Below are positions 16,360 through 24,585 of a stretch of DNA of 64,000 bases, in pieces; position 1 is the stretch's first letter, and each line of letters starts with the position of its first letter. This DNA is from Halorubrum alkaliphilum (lineage in GTDB: Archaea > Halobacteriota > Halobacteria > Halobacteriales > Haloferacaceae): NCBI RefSeq assembly GCF_017873815.1, contig NZ_JAGGKQ010000002.1:62001-126000 (forward strand), written 5' to 3'. The notes under the pieces were generated by a model. It had not been told where the DNA came from. It did not search any database and saw only the letters and a program-made list of their open reading frames with translations. The position numbers and the translations under genes were made by a program.

Positions 16360-17670
16360 TCAGTCGTCCGCCTCACTCTCCGGGATCGGCTCGGCCGCAC
16401 ACCGGTTCGGGCCGAGTTCGAGCTCGATGGCGGCGGTCTCGTCGGGCGGCGACTCGATCCCGCGGTTCGCCGCGATCACCGACTCGTAGTTCGGCGGCTT
16501 CTCCGGTAGCGTCGCCGTGATCCGGTCGACGAACGACTCCCGATCGCGGTCGAGGAGATCGATCCCCGTCCGCGCCTCGCCGACCGTCGTCGCAACCGGC
16601 TCGCCCGGCGTCACGTCGCCCGTCGTCCCGTCGTTCGCGACCGAGAAGTGCCCCGGCAGGACGACCACGTCGTCCGGCTCCGCGAGCAGGGTCCCGTGTA
16701 GCGAGTCGTAGAGTCGCTCCGCACCGGTGCGCGCGCCAATGGGTTCCTGACTCTCGTCCCCGCCGGCCGCGAACTGGAGCTCCGTCCGGCCGACGCTGTC
16801 GGTGAACAGCGTGTCGCCGGTGAGCACGGCTGATGCTCCGACGAGGTAGCTCGCCATGTCGTCGGTGTGGCCGGGCGTCGCGAGCGCCTTCAGGTCGATT
16901 CCGCCGACATCGAGGACCTCGTTGCGCCCGATCGGCTCGAACGCGTGGGCCACGTCGCGTTCGGCGGCCGCGGCCGGGAGGTAGTAGGGAACGTCGAGTT
17001 CGTCGGCGAGCGCGCGCCCCCCGGAGAGGTGGTCGGCGTGGACGTGGGTGTCGAGGACGGCCGCGATCTCGGCGTCGTACTTCTCGGCGGCCGCCCGCCA
17101 TTCCTCGCCGTGACGGGAGACGTCGATGGCGATGGCGACGCGGTCGGAGCCATCGGAACCAGCGACGGCGACGCGGTCGGAGCCATCGGAACCAGCGACG
17201 GCGACGCGGTCGGAACCGTCGGAGCGCGGCTCGGTGCCGCCCACGACGAGGTACCCCAGACATCCCTTGGCGCGGCGCTGGATCTGGACGATGTCGAGCG
17301 GGGCCTCCCCGTCGTCGGGGAGAGGGATCTCGGCGTGGTCGTACACGGCCGACCAGCCGCGCATTCCGTCGTCGATCACGGATACGTCCTCGTAGCCGGC
17401 GGCGGTGAGCTCCTCGCCGAGGTCGAGAGAGGCCTTCCCCTTCGCGCAGGTGACCACGACGGTGTCTTCGGGACCGACCCCCGTCTCGGCCTCGAACTCG
17501 TCGCGATCGAACTCGTGAAACGGCTTGTAGAAGTAGTTGATCGAGTCGGCGATCCGCCACCCCGTGAAGCTGTCCTCGGGTCGCGTGTCGACGACGGTGA
17601 GGGAGCGTTCTTGCCGGCGCGCCGCGTCGACCATGTCCCGGAACTCCGATGCGGTGACGACGGTAACCAT
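16360..17670 (-). CDS. rhodanese-metallo-beta-lactamase fusion hydrolase
   Basis: A 436-residue two-domain protein. Residues 1-115 form a rhodanese domain with the active cysteine C75 in VVVTCAKGKASLDLG. Residues about 125-436 form a metallo-beta-lactamase domain with the metal motif THVHADH (208-214), H268 in ATPGHTDD and TGDTLF (284-289). This matches the persulfide dioxygenase/glyoxalase II-like branch, where rhodanese and dioxygenase domains are often fused for sulfur oxidation, although here the rhodanese is N-terminal. A threefold 11-residue repeat is inserted at the start of the second domain. The start at 17670 (MVTVVTASEF) is chosen because the upstream extension is unrelated low-complexity sequence. 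Confidence 0.82.
   Translation of the reverse strand: MVTVVTASEFRDMVDAARRQERSLTVVDTRPEDSFTGWRIADSINYFYKPFHEFDRDEFEAETGVGPEDTVVVTCAKGKASLDLGEELTAAGYEDVSVIDDGMRGWSAVYDHAEIPLPDDGEAPLDIVQIQRRAKGCLGYLVVGGTEPRSDGSDRVAVAGSDGSDRVAVAGSDGSDRVAIAIDVSRHGEEWRAAAEKYDAEIAAVLDTHVHADHLSGGRALADELDVPYYLPAAAAERDVAHAFEPIGRNEVLDVGGIDLKALATPGHTDDMASYLVGASAVLTGDTLFTDSVGRTELQFAAGGDESQEPIGARTGAERLYDSLHGTLLAEPDDVVVLPGHFSVANDGTTGDVTPGEPVATTVGEARTGIDLLDRDRESFVDRITATLPEKPPNYESVIAANRGIESPPDETAAIELELGPNRCAAEPIPESEADD
17134..17225. repeat. 33-base tandem repeat inside the rhodanese-MBL gene
   Basis: Two identical 33-base units (17134-17166, 17167-17199) and most of a third encode three copies of the 11-residue unit GSDGSDRVAVA around residues 151-181. 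The repeat keeps the frame and duplicates a beta-strand (RVAVA) plus its acidic turn. Confidence 0.9.
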
Positions 17671-17782
17671 ACTTCCATATCGACGCGGGCGGGCAAAACT
17701 CTGTCCCGACGCGGAAGCGCGTCGCGACCCGCGGACCGCCCGCGATGGATAGGTTTTAGCCGAGCGACACGGACGATGGGGC

Positions 17783-18550
17783 ATGGTCGAGGCGTTCGCG
17801 GTCGCCAGCGGAAAGGGCGGCACCGGCAAGACGACGAGTACGCTCGCGCTCGGCATGGCGTTGGCCGACGAGTACGACGTCACCGTCGTCGACGCGGACA
17901 CCGGAATGGCGAACCTACTCTTTCATACCGGGCTCGACGACGCGACGGTGACCCTCCACGATCTGCTCGTCGAGGGGACCGCGACGAACGTCTCCGAGGC
18001 CACCTACGACCGCTTCGGGATGTCCGTCGTCCCCTGTGGCACGTCGCTCGCAGGGTTCGAGGCCGCGGACCCCGCTCGCCTCCGCGAGGTGGTCGCCGAA
18101 CTCGCCGGAGACACGGACGTGCTGTTGCTCGACTCGCCAGCCGCGCTCTCCTCGAAGTCCGCGGTGTTGCCCGTCGTGCTCGCCGACCGCGTCGTCGTCG
18201 TCGTCGAGCCGACGATCCCGGCGCTCTCTGACGGTCTGAAGGTTCAGGAGTACGCCCGCTCGTACGGCACCGAGACCGCAGGCGTGCTCCTCAACAAGGT
18301 CCGTGACGAGTCCGCCGACGTGGCCGAGCAGGCAGGACGGCACTTCGGCGGGCCGGTGCTCGCGAGCGTCCCGGAAAGCGACGTCGTGCGCGCGGCCCGC
18401 CGCTCCGGGATGCCGCTTCTCGCACACGCACCCGACAGCGAGCCGGCGGTCCGGTACCGCGACGCGGCCGCGCGACTCGACGTGCGCGACGGCGACGGCG
18501 AAGCGGTCGCGGCCCGGTTCAAGAGCGCGGTGGTGCCCGACACGCCATGA
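17783..18550 (+). CDS. MinD/ParA-family ATPase
   Basis: A 255-residue P-loop ATPase with the deviant Walker A motif SGKGGTGKTTST (9-20), VVDADTGMANL (about 36-46, Walker A' Asp) and VLLLDSPAALSSKSA (about 113-127). Family members dimerise on ATP and position or regulate partners at the membrane or nucleoid; haloarchaea have several MinD paralogs. The C-terminus lacks an obvious amphipathic membrane-targeting helix. The stop overlaps the next start by four bases (ATGA), so this is the first gene of a translationally coupled trio with two uncharacterised partners. Confidence 0.82.
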   Translation: MVEAFAVASGKGGTGKTTSTLALGMALADEYDVTVVDADTGMANLLFHTGLDDATVTLHDLLVEGTATNVSEATYDRFGMSVVPCGTSLAGFEAADPARLREVVAELAGDTDVLLLDSPAALSSKSAVLPVVLADRVVVVVEPTIPALSDGLKVQEYARSYGTETAGVLLNKVRDESADVAEQAGRHFGGPVLASVPESDVVRAARRSGMPLLAHAPDSEPAVRYRDAAARLDVRDGDGEAVAARFKSAVVPDTP

Positions 18551-19125
18551 CGCGGGCAACGGATGGGCCGGAGCTCCGGATCCCGCGGGGAGACCTCCTT
18601 CGCTCCCGCGTCGTCTCCGACGTCGGAACGACGCTGTCGACCGTGCTCGACCGGGAGCTGACCGGATACGTCACGCTCGTTCCACAGGAGACGCTGTTGT
18701 TGGAGGGGGACGCTCGCGGTGTCGTTACCTTCGCAGACGGCGTCCCGGTGCTCGCGTACAACACCGTCAGCGACAGGGGCGGCCCCGACGCGCTCGCCGA
18801 ACTCGCCGTCCCCGGCCCGTATCGGGTCGAACTGTACGCAGTCGCCGCCGACGCGCTTGCCGCCGCCCACGAGGAGGAGGCGCTCCGGGTCCCGCCGGGT
18901 GCGGTCGCGACCGAACTCGCCGACGCACCGGATCTCGCGGACCGGACGCGGGAGGCGGCCCCGGCACACCGACTGGAGACGGACGACGGCGACGACGCGG
19001 ACGCGGTCGCGGCGTTCCTCGAGGACGACGAGCGGATCGAGGCGATCCGCGAGCAGGCACGCGAGGAGGCGGCCGAGCGCGCGAGCGAGTGGGGGCTCGA
19101 CGACGCGCTCGACGGGAGTGACTGA
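18547..19125 (+). CDS. uncharacterised MinD-linked protein, possibly PATAN/DUF4388-like
   Basis: A 192-residue acidic protein I do not recognise firmly. Residues 10-90 (ELTGYVTLVPQETLLLEGD, GVVTFADGVPVLAYNT, GPYRVELYAV) have the rhythm of the DUF4388/PATAN domain, which is often found in bacterial signalling proteins next to small GTPases and MinD-like ATPases; this is a weak resemblance. The C-terminal 60 residues are highly charged and helical and end in RASEWGLDDALDGSD. Its start overlaps the MinD-like stop by four bases and its stop overlaps the following GTG, so the three genes are probably made together. Confidence 0.7.
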   Translation: MTRATDGPELRIPRGDLLRSRVVSDVGTTLSTVLDRELTGYVTLVPQETLLLEGDARGVVTFADGVPVLAYNTVSDRGGPDALAELAVPGPYRVELYAVAADALAAAHEEEALRVPPGAVATELADAPDLADRTREAAPAHRLETDDGDDADAVAAFLEDDERIEAIREQAREEAAERASEWGLDDALDGSD

Positions 19126-19909
19126 GATCGGTTGGCCCCCGAGCGGTCGGTGCCGTTTTGTCCTCGCCGCCCGTTCGTTCGGTATCACCGTCCTCCGCCT
19201 CCTCCGACTGACGACGCCGGACGCGTTCGCGGACTGGTATGCCGCGAGCCGTGCGTACACCCGCCACGTCGCCGACGGAATGGACTTTACAGGAGCCGAC
19301 GCGCTCGACGGCGACCGAATAGCGACCGCGCTCGGGGACGCGCCCGAGGAGCTCTCCCCGGCCGCGGCACGGTCCGTCGCGACGACGCTGCTCGCGGACG
19401 CCGCGTTCTCGGAACCGTACTGCGAGTGGATGCCGGTATGGTACGAGATCGGCCTGCTCGCACCGGTTCGATACGCCGACTGGCGGCTTCGTCGGGTCGC
19501 CGGCGCGGTCGCGGACGCGTCCGACGCGACCGTCACTGCGCCGCGGTTCTCGCGTCCACGCGACGTCCGTATCGACGGGGATCCGGCGCTTGCGGGCGTC
19601 TCTGGATTCTGCGAGCGATTCCTCCTCGCGGACGCGCTCTTACATCTGGAGTGGTTCGTCCACGTCGCGACCGCGGACGGGATCGCCGTCCCCGACGACC
19701 TCGTGGCGCGGACCCGGCGGGAGTCGCTCGCGTACTACGCCGGAACCCGCGATCGGCTCTCACCCGACGTGAGGCGGTTTCAGGCGCTGCTCTTCTCGGA
19801 CGACGCGTGGGTTCGTCGGGTCGACACGGCGTACGACCTCGACAGCCGCCTGTTCGGTCTCTGGGAGCGACTGCTCGCTACCGAGCGCCGCAGACTCGAG
19901 TCGACGTGA
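19118..19909 (+). CDS. uncharacterised protein, third gene of the MinD-linked trio
   Basis: A 263-residue protein with no recognised domain. It is rich in Ala, Arg and aromatic residues (DAFADWYAASRAYTRHVADGM, EPYCEWMPVWYEIGLL, DSRLFGLWERLLATERRRL) and looks all-helical and soluble. I choose the GTG at 19118, which overlaps the preceding stop in the same coupled way as the first two genes; the next ATG in frame is about 56 codons inside (GMDFTGADAL). Enzymatic motifs are not evident. Confidence 0.65.
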   Translation: MTEIGWPPSGRCRFVLAARSFGITVLRLLRLTTPDAFADWYAASRAYTRHVADGMDFTGADALDGDRIATALGDAPEELSPAAARSVATTLLADAAFSEPYCEWMPVWYEIGLLAPVRYADWRLRRVAGAVADASDATVTAPRFSRPRDVRIDGDPALAGVSGFCERFLLADALLHLEWFVHVATADGIAVPDDLVARTRRESLAYYAGTRDRLSPDVRRFQALLFSDDAWVRRVDTAYDLDSRLFGLWERLLATERRRLEST

Positions 19910-19919
19910 GGGGCAAACG

Positions 19920-20161
19920 GTGTTACAGTATCCGTAACACGGTACCGGGGCGATCGGCTGAGCGGTACGTAAGTATAGTAATCCGTGGTTCGTATGACGT
20001 GTTACGGACCGACTGTCGGTTCGTTGCGTCCCGACGATTTCGGCCCTCTTTCGCTCACCGATCGAGTCAACCGGCGCGGTGCGATCCGCAGTGGCTGGGT
20101 CTGCTGACACGAACCACGGTGATTGGCCTCCAGGACAACTCGATCGTGAGTAACATTTATT
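19920..20161 (+). promoter_or_regulatory. upstream region of PEP synthase with repeated GTGTTAC motif
   Basis: The 309-base gap before ppsA contains no gene. A perfect inverted repeat GTGTTAC-n7-GTAACAC lies at 19920-19940 and the half-site GTGTTAC recurs at 19999-20005. A TATA-like ACATTTATTC at about 20152-20161 precedes the start by about 60 bases. PEP synthase is the entry to gluconeogenesis, so control by a sugar-responsive regulator is expected; I did not see the TrmB consensus known from Halobacterium. Confidence 0.5.
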
Positions 20162-20218
20162 CTACGTTGTACCCTCCGGAAGATTCATGCGTCGGCTTGT
20201 GGAAACCTCGCGTAACGA

Positions 20219-22564
20219 ATGGCAGTACTCTGGCTGGAGGACGTCGACGCCGACGACGTGGGAGTCGTCGGCGGCAAGGGAGCGTCGCTAGGTGAACTCA
20301 TCGGTGCGGGCCTTCCGGTCCCGCCGGGGTTCGTCGTCACCGCGGGAACCTATCGGGAGTTCATCGAGGGGGCGGGGATCGACGAGACCCTGTTCGATGC
20401 CGTCGACGTCGACCCCGAGGACTCGACCGCGCTCCGGGAAGCCGAGGCGACCGCCCGCGAGCTGATCACGGAGACCCCGTTCCCGGACCCGGTTCGCGAG
20501 GAGATTCTGGAGAGCTATCGTTCGATGGGGACCGAGGACGACGAGGCGTTCGTCGCGGTCCGCTCCTCGGCGACCGCGGAGGACCTCCCCGACTCCTCGT
20601 TCGCCGGCCAACAGGAGACGTTCCTCAACGTCCGCGAGGCCGACTTGCTCCGACGGGTGAAGGAGTGTTGGGCCTCGCTTTTCACCCAGCGCGCCATCTA
20701 CTACCGCCAGCAGCGCGGCTTCCCGCACGAGGACGTCGACATCGCGGTCGTCGTCCAGCGGATGGTCGACGCGGAAAAATCCGGCGTGATGTTCACCAGC
20801 CATCCGTCAACCGGCGACCCGCAGATGACGATCGAGGCCGCGTGGGGGCTCGGAGAGGCCGTCGTCTCGGGGACCGTCTCGCCGGACAACTACGTGTACG
20901 ACCGCAGTCGAGCGACCGTCGAGGACGTCACGGTCGCCGACAAGAAGGTTGAGATGGTGAGAGACCCCGAATCGGGCGAGACCGTCCAGCTCGACCTCGA
21001 CGAGGAGCGCCGAACCGAACGCGTCCTCTCCGACGCCGAGATCGACGACCTCGTAACCCTCGGCGAGCGCGTCGAGGAACACTACGGAACGCCACAGGAC
21101 GTCGAGTGGGCCGTCTTCGAGGGTGAGATATACATGCTCCAGTCCCGTCCGATCACGACGATCCGCGAGGACGCGGACGGGGCGTCCGGGGAGTCCGAGA
21201 CGACGGATGGCGACGCCGGATCCGGTCACGAGGCCGCAGCCGCCATCGGTGACGGAGACGGCGAAGCGGGCGAGGACGGAGGCGATGACGTCCTCGTGAG
21301 CGGGCTCGGCGCGAGCCCGGGAGCCGTCTCGGGTGCGGTGCGGATCGTCGACAAGCTCGATCACCTCGATCAGGTCGAGGAGGGAGACGTGCTCGTCACG
21401 GAGATGACGATGCCGGACATGGTGCCCGCGATGAAACGCGCCGCGGGGATCGTCACCGATGAGGGAGGGATGACGAGCCACGCCGCGATCATCTCGCGGG
21501 AGCTCGGCGTCCCCGCCGTCGTCGGGACCGGTAACGGGACGCGCGTACTGAAGGACGGCGGGTCGGTCACGATCGACGGCGACAAGGGGACGGTTCGGGC
21601 CGGCGCGGACGAGGGCGCGGAGCCCGCCGAGGAGTTCGAACCGGTGGAGGCGGCGCGACCGGAGACGCCGGTGAAACCGATGACGGCGACGGAAGTGAAG
21701 GTGAACGTCTCGATCCCGGAGGCGGCCGAGCGCGCGGCCGCCACCGGTGCCGACGGCGTCGGACTGCTCCGGATCGAGCACATGGTACTCTCGCTCGGGA
21801 AGACGCCCGAGCGGTACATCGCCGATCACGGCGCGCGTGCGTATCAGGACGAGCTGATAGACGGGATCCGGGCGGTCGCCGAGGAGTTCTATCCTCGGCC
21901 GGTTCGGGTGCGGACCATCGACGCGCCGACCGACGAGTTCCGTGAACTGGAGGGCGGCGAGGGCGAACCCGTGGAGCCGAATCCGATGCTCGGTTGGCGC
22001 GGGACCCGCCGGAGTCTCGACAAGCCGGAGCCGTTCCGGCAGGAGCTCGCGGCGTTCGGCCGGCTCATCGAGATGGGATACGACAACATCGAAGTGATGT
22101 TTCCGCTCGTCAACGACGCGACCGACATCGAGGGCGTGAAACGCCATCTCCAAGAAGCTGGCATTGACCCCGAGGACCACACGTGGGGCGTGATGATCGA
22201 GACGCCCGCGAGCGCCCTGTTGATCGACGAGCTCGCGGACGCCGGCATCGACTTCGCTTCCTTCGGGACCAACGACCTCACTCAGTACACACTGGCAGTC
22301 GATCGGAACAACGGTCACGTCGCCGACCGATTCGACGAGCTTCACCCCGCCGTGTTACGCCTGATCGGCGACACGATCGATCGGTGTCGCGAGCGCGGCG
22401 TCGATACGAGCATCTGCGGGCAGGCCGGCTCGAAACCGGAGATGGTCGAGTTCCTCGTCGAGAAGGGAGTCTCGTCCATCTCCGCGAACATCGACGCCGT
22501 CCGCGACGTTCAACACGAAGTAAAACGGGTCGAACAGCGGCTCCTTCTCGACTCGGTGCGCTAG
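20219..22564 (+). CDS. ppsA: phosphoenolpyruvate synthase
   Basis: A 781-residue three-domain enzyme that makes PEP from pyruvate and ATP for gluconeogenesis. The N-terminal ATP-grasp domain begins VGGKGASLGELIGAGLPVPPGF and contains VRSSATAEDLPDSSFAGQQET. The phosphohistidine is H421 in DEGGMTSHAAIISRELGVPA. The C-terminal TIM barrel ends with the NDLTQYTLAVDRN and SICGQAGSKPEMVEFLVEKG motifs. An acidic linker of about 45 residues rich in Gly, Asp and Glu joins the first two domains and makes the protein slightly longer than usual. The ATG at 20219 opens MAVLWLEDVDADDVG. The gene is monocistronic. Confidence 0.95.
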   Translation: MAVLWLEDVDADDVGVVGGKGASLGELIGAGLPVPPGFVVTAGTYREFIEGAGIDETLFDAVDVDPEDSTALREAEATARELITETPFPDPVREEILESYRSMGTEDDEAFVAVRSSATAEDLPDSSFAGQQETFLNVREADLLRRVKECWASLFTQRAIYYRQQRGFPHEDVDIAVVVQRMVDAEKSGVMFTSHPSTGDPQMTIEAAWGLGEAVVSGTVSPDNYVYDRSRATVEDVTVADKKVEMVRDPESGETVQLDLDEERRTERVLSDAEIDDLVTLGERVEEHYGTPQDVEWAVFEGEIYMLQSRPITTIREDADGASGESETTDGDAGSGHEAAAAIGDGDGEAGEDGGDDVLVSGLGASPGAVSGAVRIVDKLDHLDQVEEGDVLVTEMTMPDMVPAMKRAAGIVTDEGGMTSHAAIISRELGVPAVVGTGNGTRVLKDGGSVTIDGDKGTVRAGADEGAEPAEEFEPVEAARPETPVKPMTATEVKVNVSIPEAAERAAATGADGVGLLRIEHMVLSLGKTPERYIADHGARAYQDELIDGIRAVAEEFYPRPVRVRTIDAPTDEFRELEGGEGEPVEPNPMLGWRGTRRSLDKPEPFRQELAAFGRLIEMGYDNIEVMFPLVNDATDIEGVKRHLQEAGIDPEDHTWGVMIETPASALLIDELADAGIDFASFGTNDLTQYTLAVDRNNGHVADRFDELHPAVLRLIGDTIDRCRERGVDTSICGQAGSKPEMVEFLVEKGVSSISANIDAVRDVQHEVKRVEQRLLLDSVR

Positions 22565-22583
22565 GACCGGTCGAACAGATTCC

Positions 22584-22817
22584 TTAGGTCTCTCCTTCCG
22601 GCACGGCGAAGCCAACGCCGCCAGCAATGATGGCGGCCGACGCGAGGATCGTCGCGCCGAGGACGACGTAGCTGTCGTCCGGGTTTAGGCGACCAATCCC
22701 CGCGGCGACATCAACGACGACGACGGTAACGAACAGGCTCAAAATGGCGAACGCGAGCATAACCACGCCTGCGAGCAGTGCACTGGCTAACGATCCGAAC
22801 GCATCGAGTACTCCCAT
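22584..22817 (-). CDS. small two-helix membrane protein
   Basis: A 77-residue protein with two clear membrane segments (about residues 12-35 and 51-70) separated by the polar loop GIGRLNPDDS. It ends in the acidic GFAVPEGET. The start at 22817 (MGVLDAFGSLASALL) is preferred to one four codons upstream. No function is known to me. It lies convergent to PEP synthase. Confidence 0.7.
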   Translation of the reverse strand: MGVLDAFGSLASALLAGVVMLAFAILSLFVTVVVVDVAAGIGRLNPDDSYVVLGATILASAAIIAGGVGFAVPEGET

Positions 22818-22915
22818 GCGTGACCGCAACCCGATGCCCCACCTAAATAGCTTTTTTCACCACGCCAGTTCTGTTCAACGGCTACGCCAGAGAGCGGAAC
22901 GGGTAAAACGTCGGC

Positions 22916-24001
22916 ATGATGAATGAGATGCGAATGCAGACCCCCGAGCCGCAGTCGTTCGACCGGGTGCTCTCCTCGATGTGTACGGAGCCGCACCCGG
23001 CGGCCCGCGACGCCGCCGAGCGCTTCCTCGCGACGAATCCCGGCGATCCGGGGACGTACGAAGCGGTCGCGGACCTCGAAGAGCGCGCCGTCGGACTGCT
23101 CGCGACGGTGGCAGAACACCCGTCGCCGACCGAGGCATCCGGATACGTCGCCGGCGGCGGGACCGAAGCAAATCTACAGGCGGTGCGGTCGGCGCGGAAC
23201 CGGCATCCGGACGCTGACGTGAACGTTGTCGCGCCGGAGAGCGTCCACTTCTCCGTTTATAAAGCCGCCGAGGTGCTCGATGTCGACCTCCGGACCGTTC
23301 CCACTGACGACGACCACCGCGCCGACTTGGCCGCCGTCGAGGCCGCGGTCGACGAGGCGACCGCGCTCGTGGTCGGCGTCGCGGGGACGACGGAGTACGG
23401 CCGCGTGGATCCGATCCCCGAGCTGGGGCGGATCGCCCACGATGCGGGCGCGCTCCTCCACGTCGATGCGGCGTGGGGTGGGTTTCTCCTCCCGTTCACC
23501 GACCACGACTGGTCGTTTGCGGACGCGCCGGTTGACACGCTAACGATCGACCCCCACAAGTGCGGGCGCGGGGTCGTTCCGGGAGGTGGCCTACTCGCTC
23601 GCGACCCGGCAGCGATGGACGCGCTCGCGGTCGAAACCCCGTATCTGGAAAGCCGATCACAGGCGACGCTGAACGGTACCCGGAGCGGTGCGGGGGTCGC
23701 TGGCGCGGTCGCCGCAATCGAGGCGCTGTGGCCGGACGGCTATCGTGAGGCCGCCGAGCGCGCGGCGGCGGACGCCGACTGGCTCGCGGGCGAACTCACC
23801 GACCGCGGCTACGACGTTGTCGAACCAGATCTGCCGATCGTCGCATTCGACATCTCGGATTCGACTTTTGAGGCCCTCAGAGCGGACGGCTGGCGGCTCT
23901 CCCGAACCGGCGCGGGCGAGGCGCGCGTGGTCCACATGCCGCACGTGACTCGCGAGAGTCTCCGGGCCTTTTTGACCGATCTGGACCGGATCCGAACGTG
24001 A
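22916..24001 (+). CDS. mfnA: L-tyrosine/L-aspartate decarboxylase, MfnA family
   Basis: A 361-residue group II PLP-dependent decarboxylase. [17 protein letters not shown] (78-94), [11 protein letters not shown] (180-190, with the PLP-pyridine Asp at 184) and the PLP lysine K215 in [15 protein letters not shown] are clear. Archaeal MfnA makes tyramine for methanofuran in methanogens; in non-methanogenic archaea the protein acts as aspartate decarboxylase giving beta-alanine for coenzyme A, which is the likelier role here. The frame starts with ATGATG at 22916; the ATG at 22934 is an equally good start and would match the family N-terminus better. Repeat copy C follows it. Confidence 0.85.
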   Translation: MMNEMRMQTPEPQSFDRVLSSMCTEPHPAARDAAERFLATNPGDPGTYEAVADLEERAVGLLATVAEHPSPTEASGYVAGGGTEANLQAVRSARNRHPDADVNVVAPESVHFSVYKAAEVLDVDLRTVPTDDDHRADLAAVEAAVDEATALVVGVAGTTEYGRVDPIPELGRIAHDAGALLHVDAAWGGFLLPFTDHDWSFADAPVDTLTIDPHKCGRGVVPGGGLLARDPAAMDALAVETPYLESRSQATLNGTRSGAGVAGAVAAIEALWPDGYREAAERAAADADWLAGELTDRGYDVVEPDLPIVAFDISDSTFEALRADGWRLSRTGAGEARVVHMPHVTRESLRAFLTDLDRIRT

Positions 24002-24035
24002 TGTCGGGAGTGGGTGTATCAGTACGGTTGATCTG

Positions 24036-24430
24036 TTGTTTATAAAAGGTCGAGTAGTGTTGCTGTCGGTCATTTATAAACGATCGACGACTCCGCGATG
24101 AAGGCCTCCAAAGCCCCAGCCGCTGCGGGCGGCGCACGCTCGCTGCGCTCCTCAGTCGCTCGTTTCACTCGCTCCCTGCGGTGCTTACATCGCCTGCACC
24201 GCCCGCAGCGACTGCCCCTTTGAGTCCCGCCCCGCCCCGCACAGCAACCGCACCTCACGCCTCCCCAGCCTCGCGGCTCGCGCTTGTCAGCGCTCGCCGC
24301 GTCCCTCGCACCGTCGTCGCCGGCGCGTAGCGCCGGCTGCCAGAGGGACCCTCGGTCCCTCGCGGCTCGCGGCCCTGCGGGCCGCTCACCGGGGCGCGCC
24401 ACCGCACCAGGTTTTATAAATAATCATCGC
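24036..24430 (+). repeat. structured intergenic repeat element, copy C
   Basis: This 395-base copy begins TTGTTTATAAAAGGTCGAGT and ends TTTATAAATAATCATCGC, with the same block order as copy B: GTGTTGCTG, TCCAAAGCCCCAGC, a long stem, CTGCCCCTTTGAGTCCCGCC, CCTCCCCAGCCTCGC, a second stem, and CTCACCGGGGCGCGCCACCG. The long stem here is CGCTGCGGGCGG-C-GCA (about 24121) with TGC-A-CCGCCCGCAGCG (about 24196-24211), unrelated in sequence to the stem of copy B. The loop carries the block CAGTCGCTCGTTTCACTCGCT, shared with copy B. The second stem is CGCGGC/GCCGCG around 24273-24302 with a TTGTCA loop in place of the perfect palindrome. The whole 24002-24585 interval holds no gene apart from this element and the next gene's promoter (CATATTC about 30 bases before its ATG). 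Confidence 0.85.
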
Positions 24431-24585
24431 CGTCGCTCACGCCTATTTAAGTACTTGATCACAGTCATGGATCTGCAACACCCACTCCCGATATCGCTCA
24501 CGACGCACTCTATATCGATCGACGCACGGCAATCCACAGGAACCGAACCAACATATTCACTATCGGGCATCACGAACCGGCGGCT

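Noticed and set aside
19910-20218. A TrmB-type operator (TACT-n-GAGTA) at ppsA
   Set aside because: No copy matching that spacing was seen upstream of the start.
20807-22345. A 512-codon minus-strand frame inside ppsA
   Set aside because: Antisense shadow; PEP synthase motifs cover the other strand without gaps.
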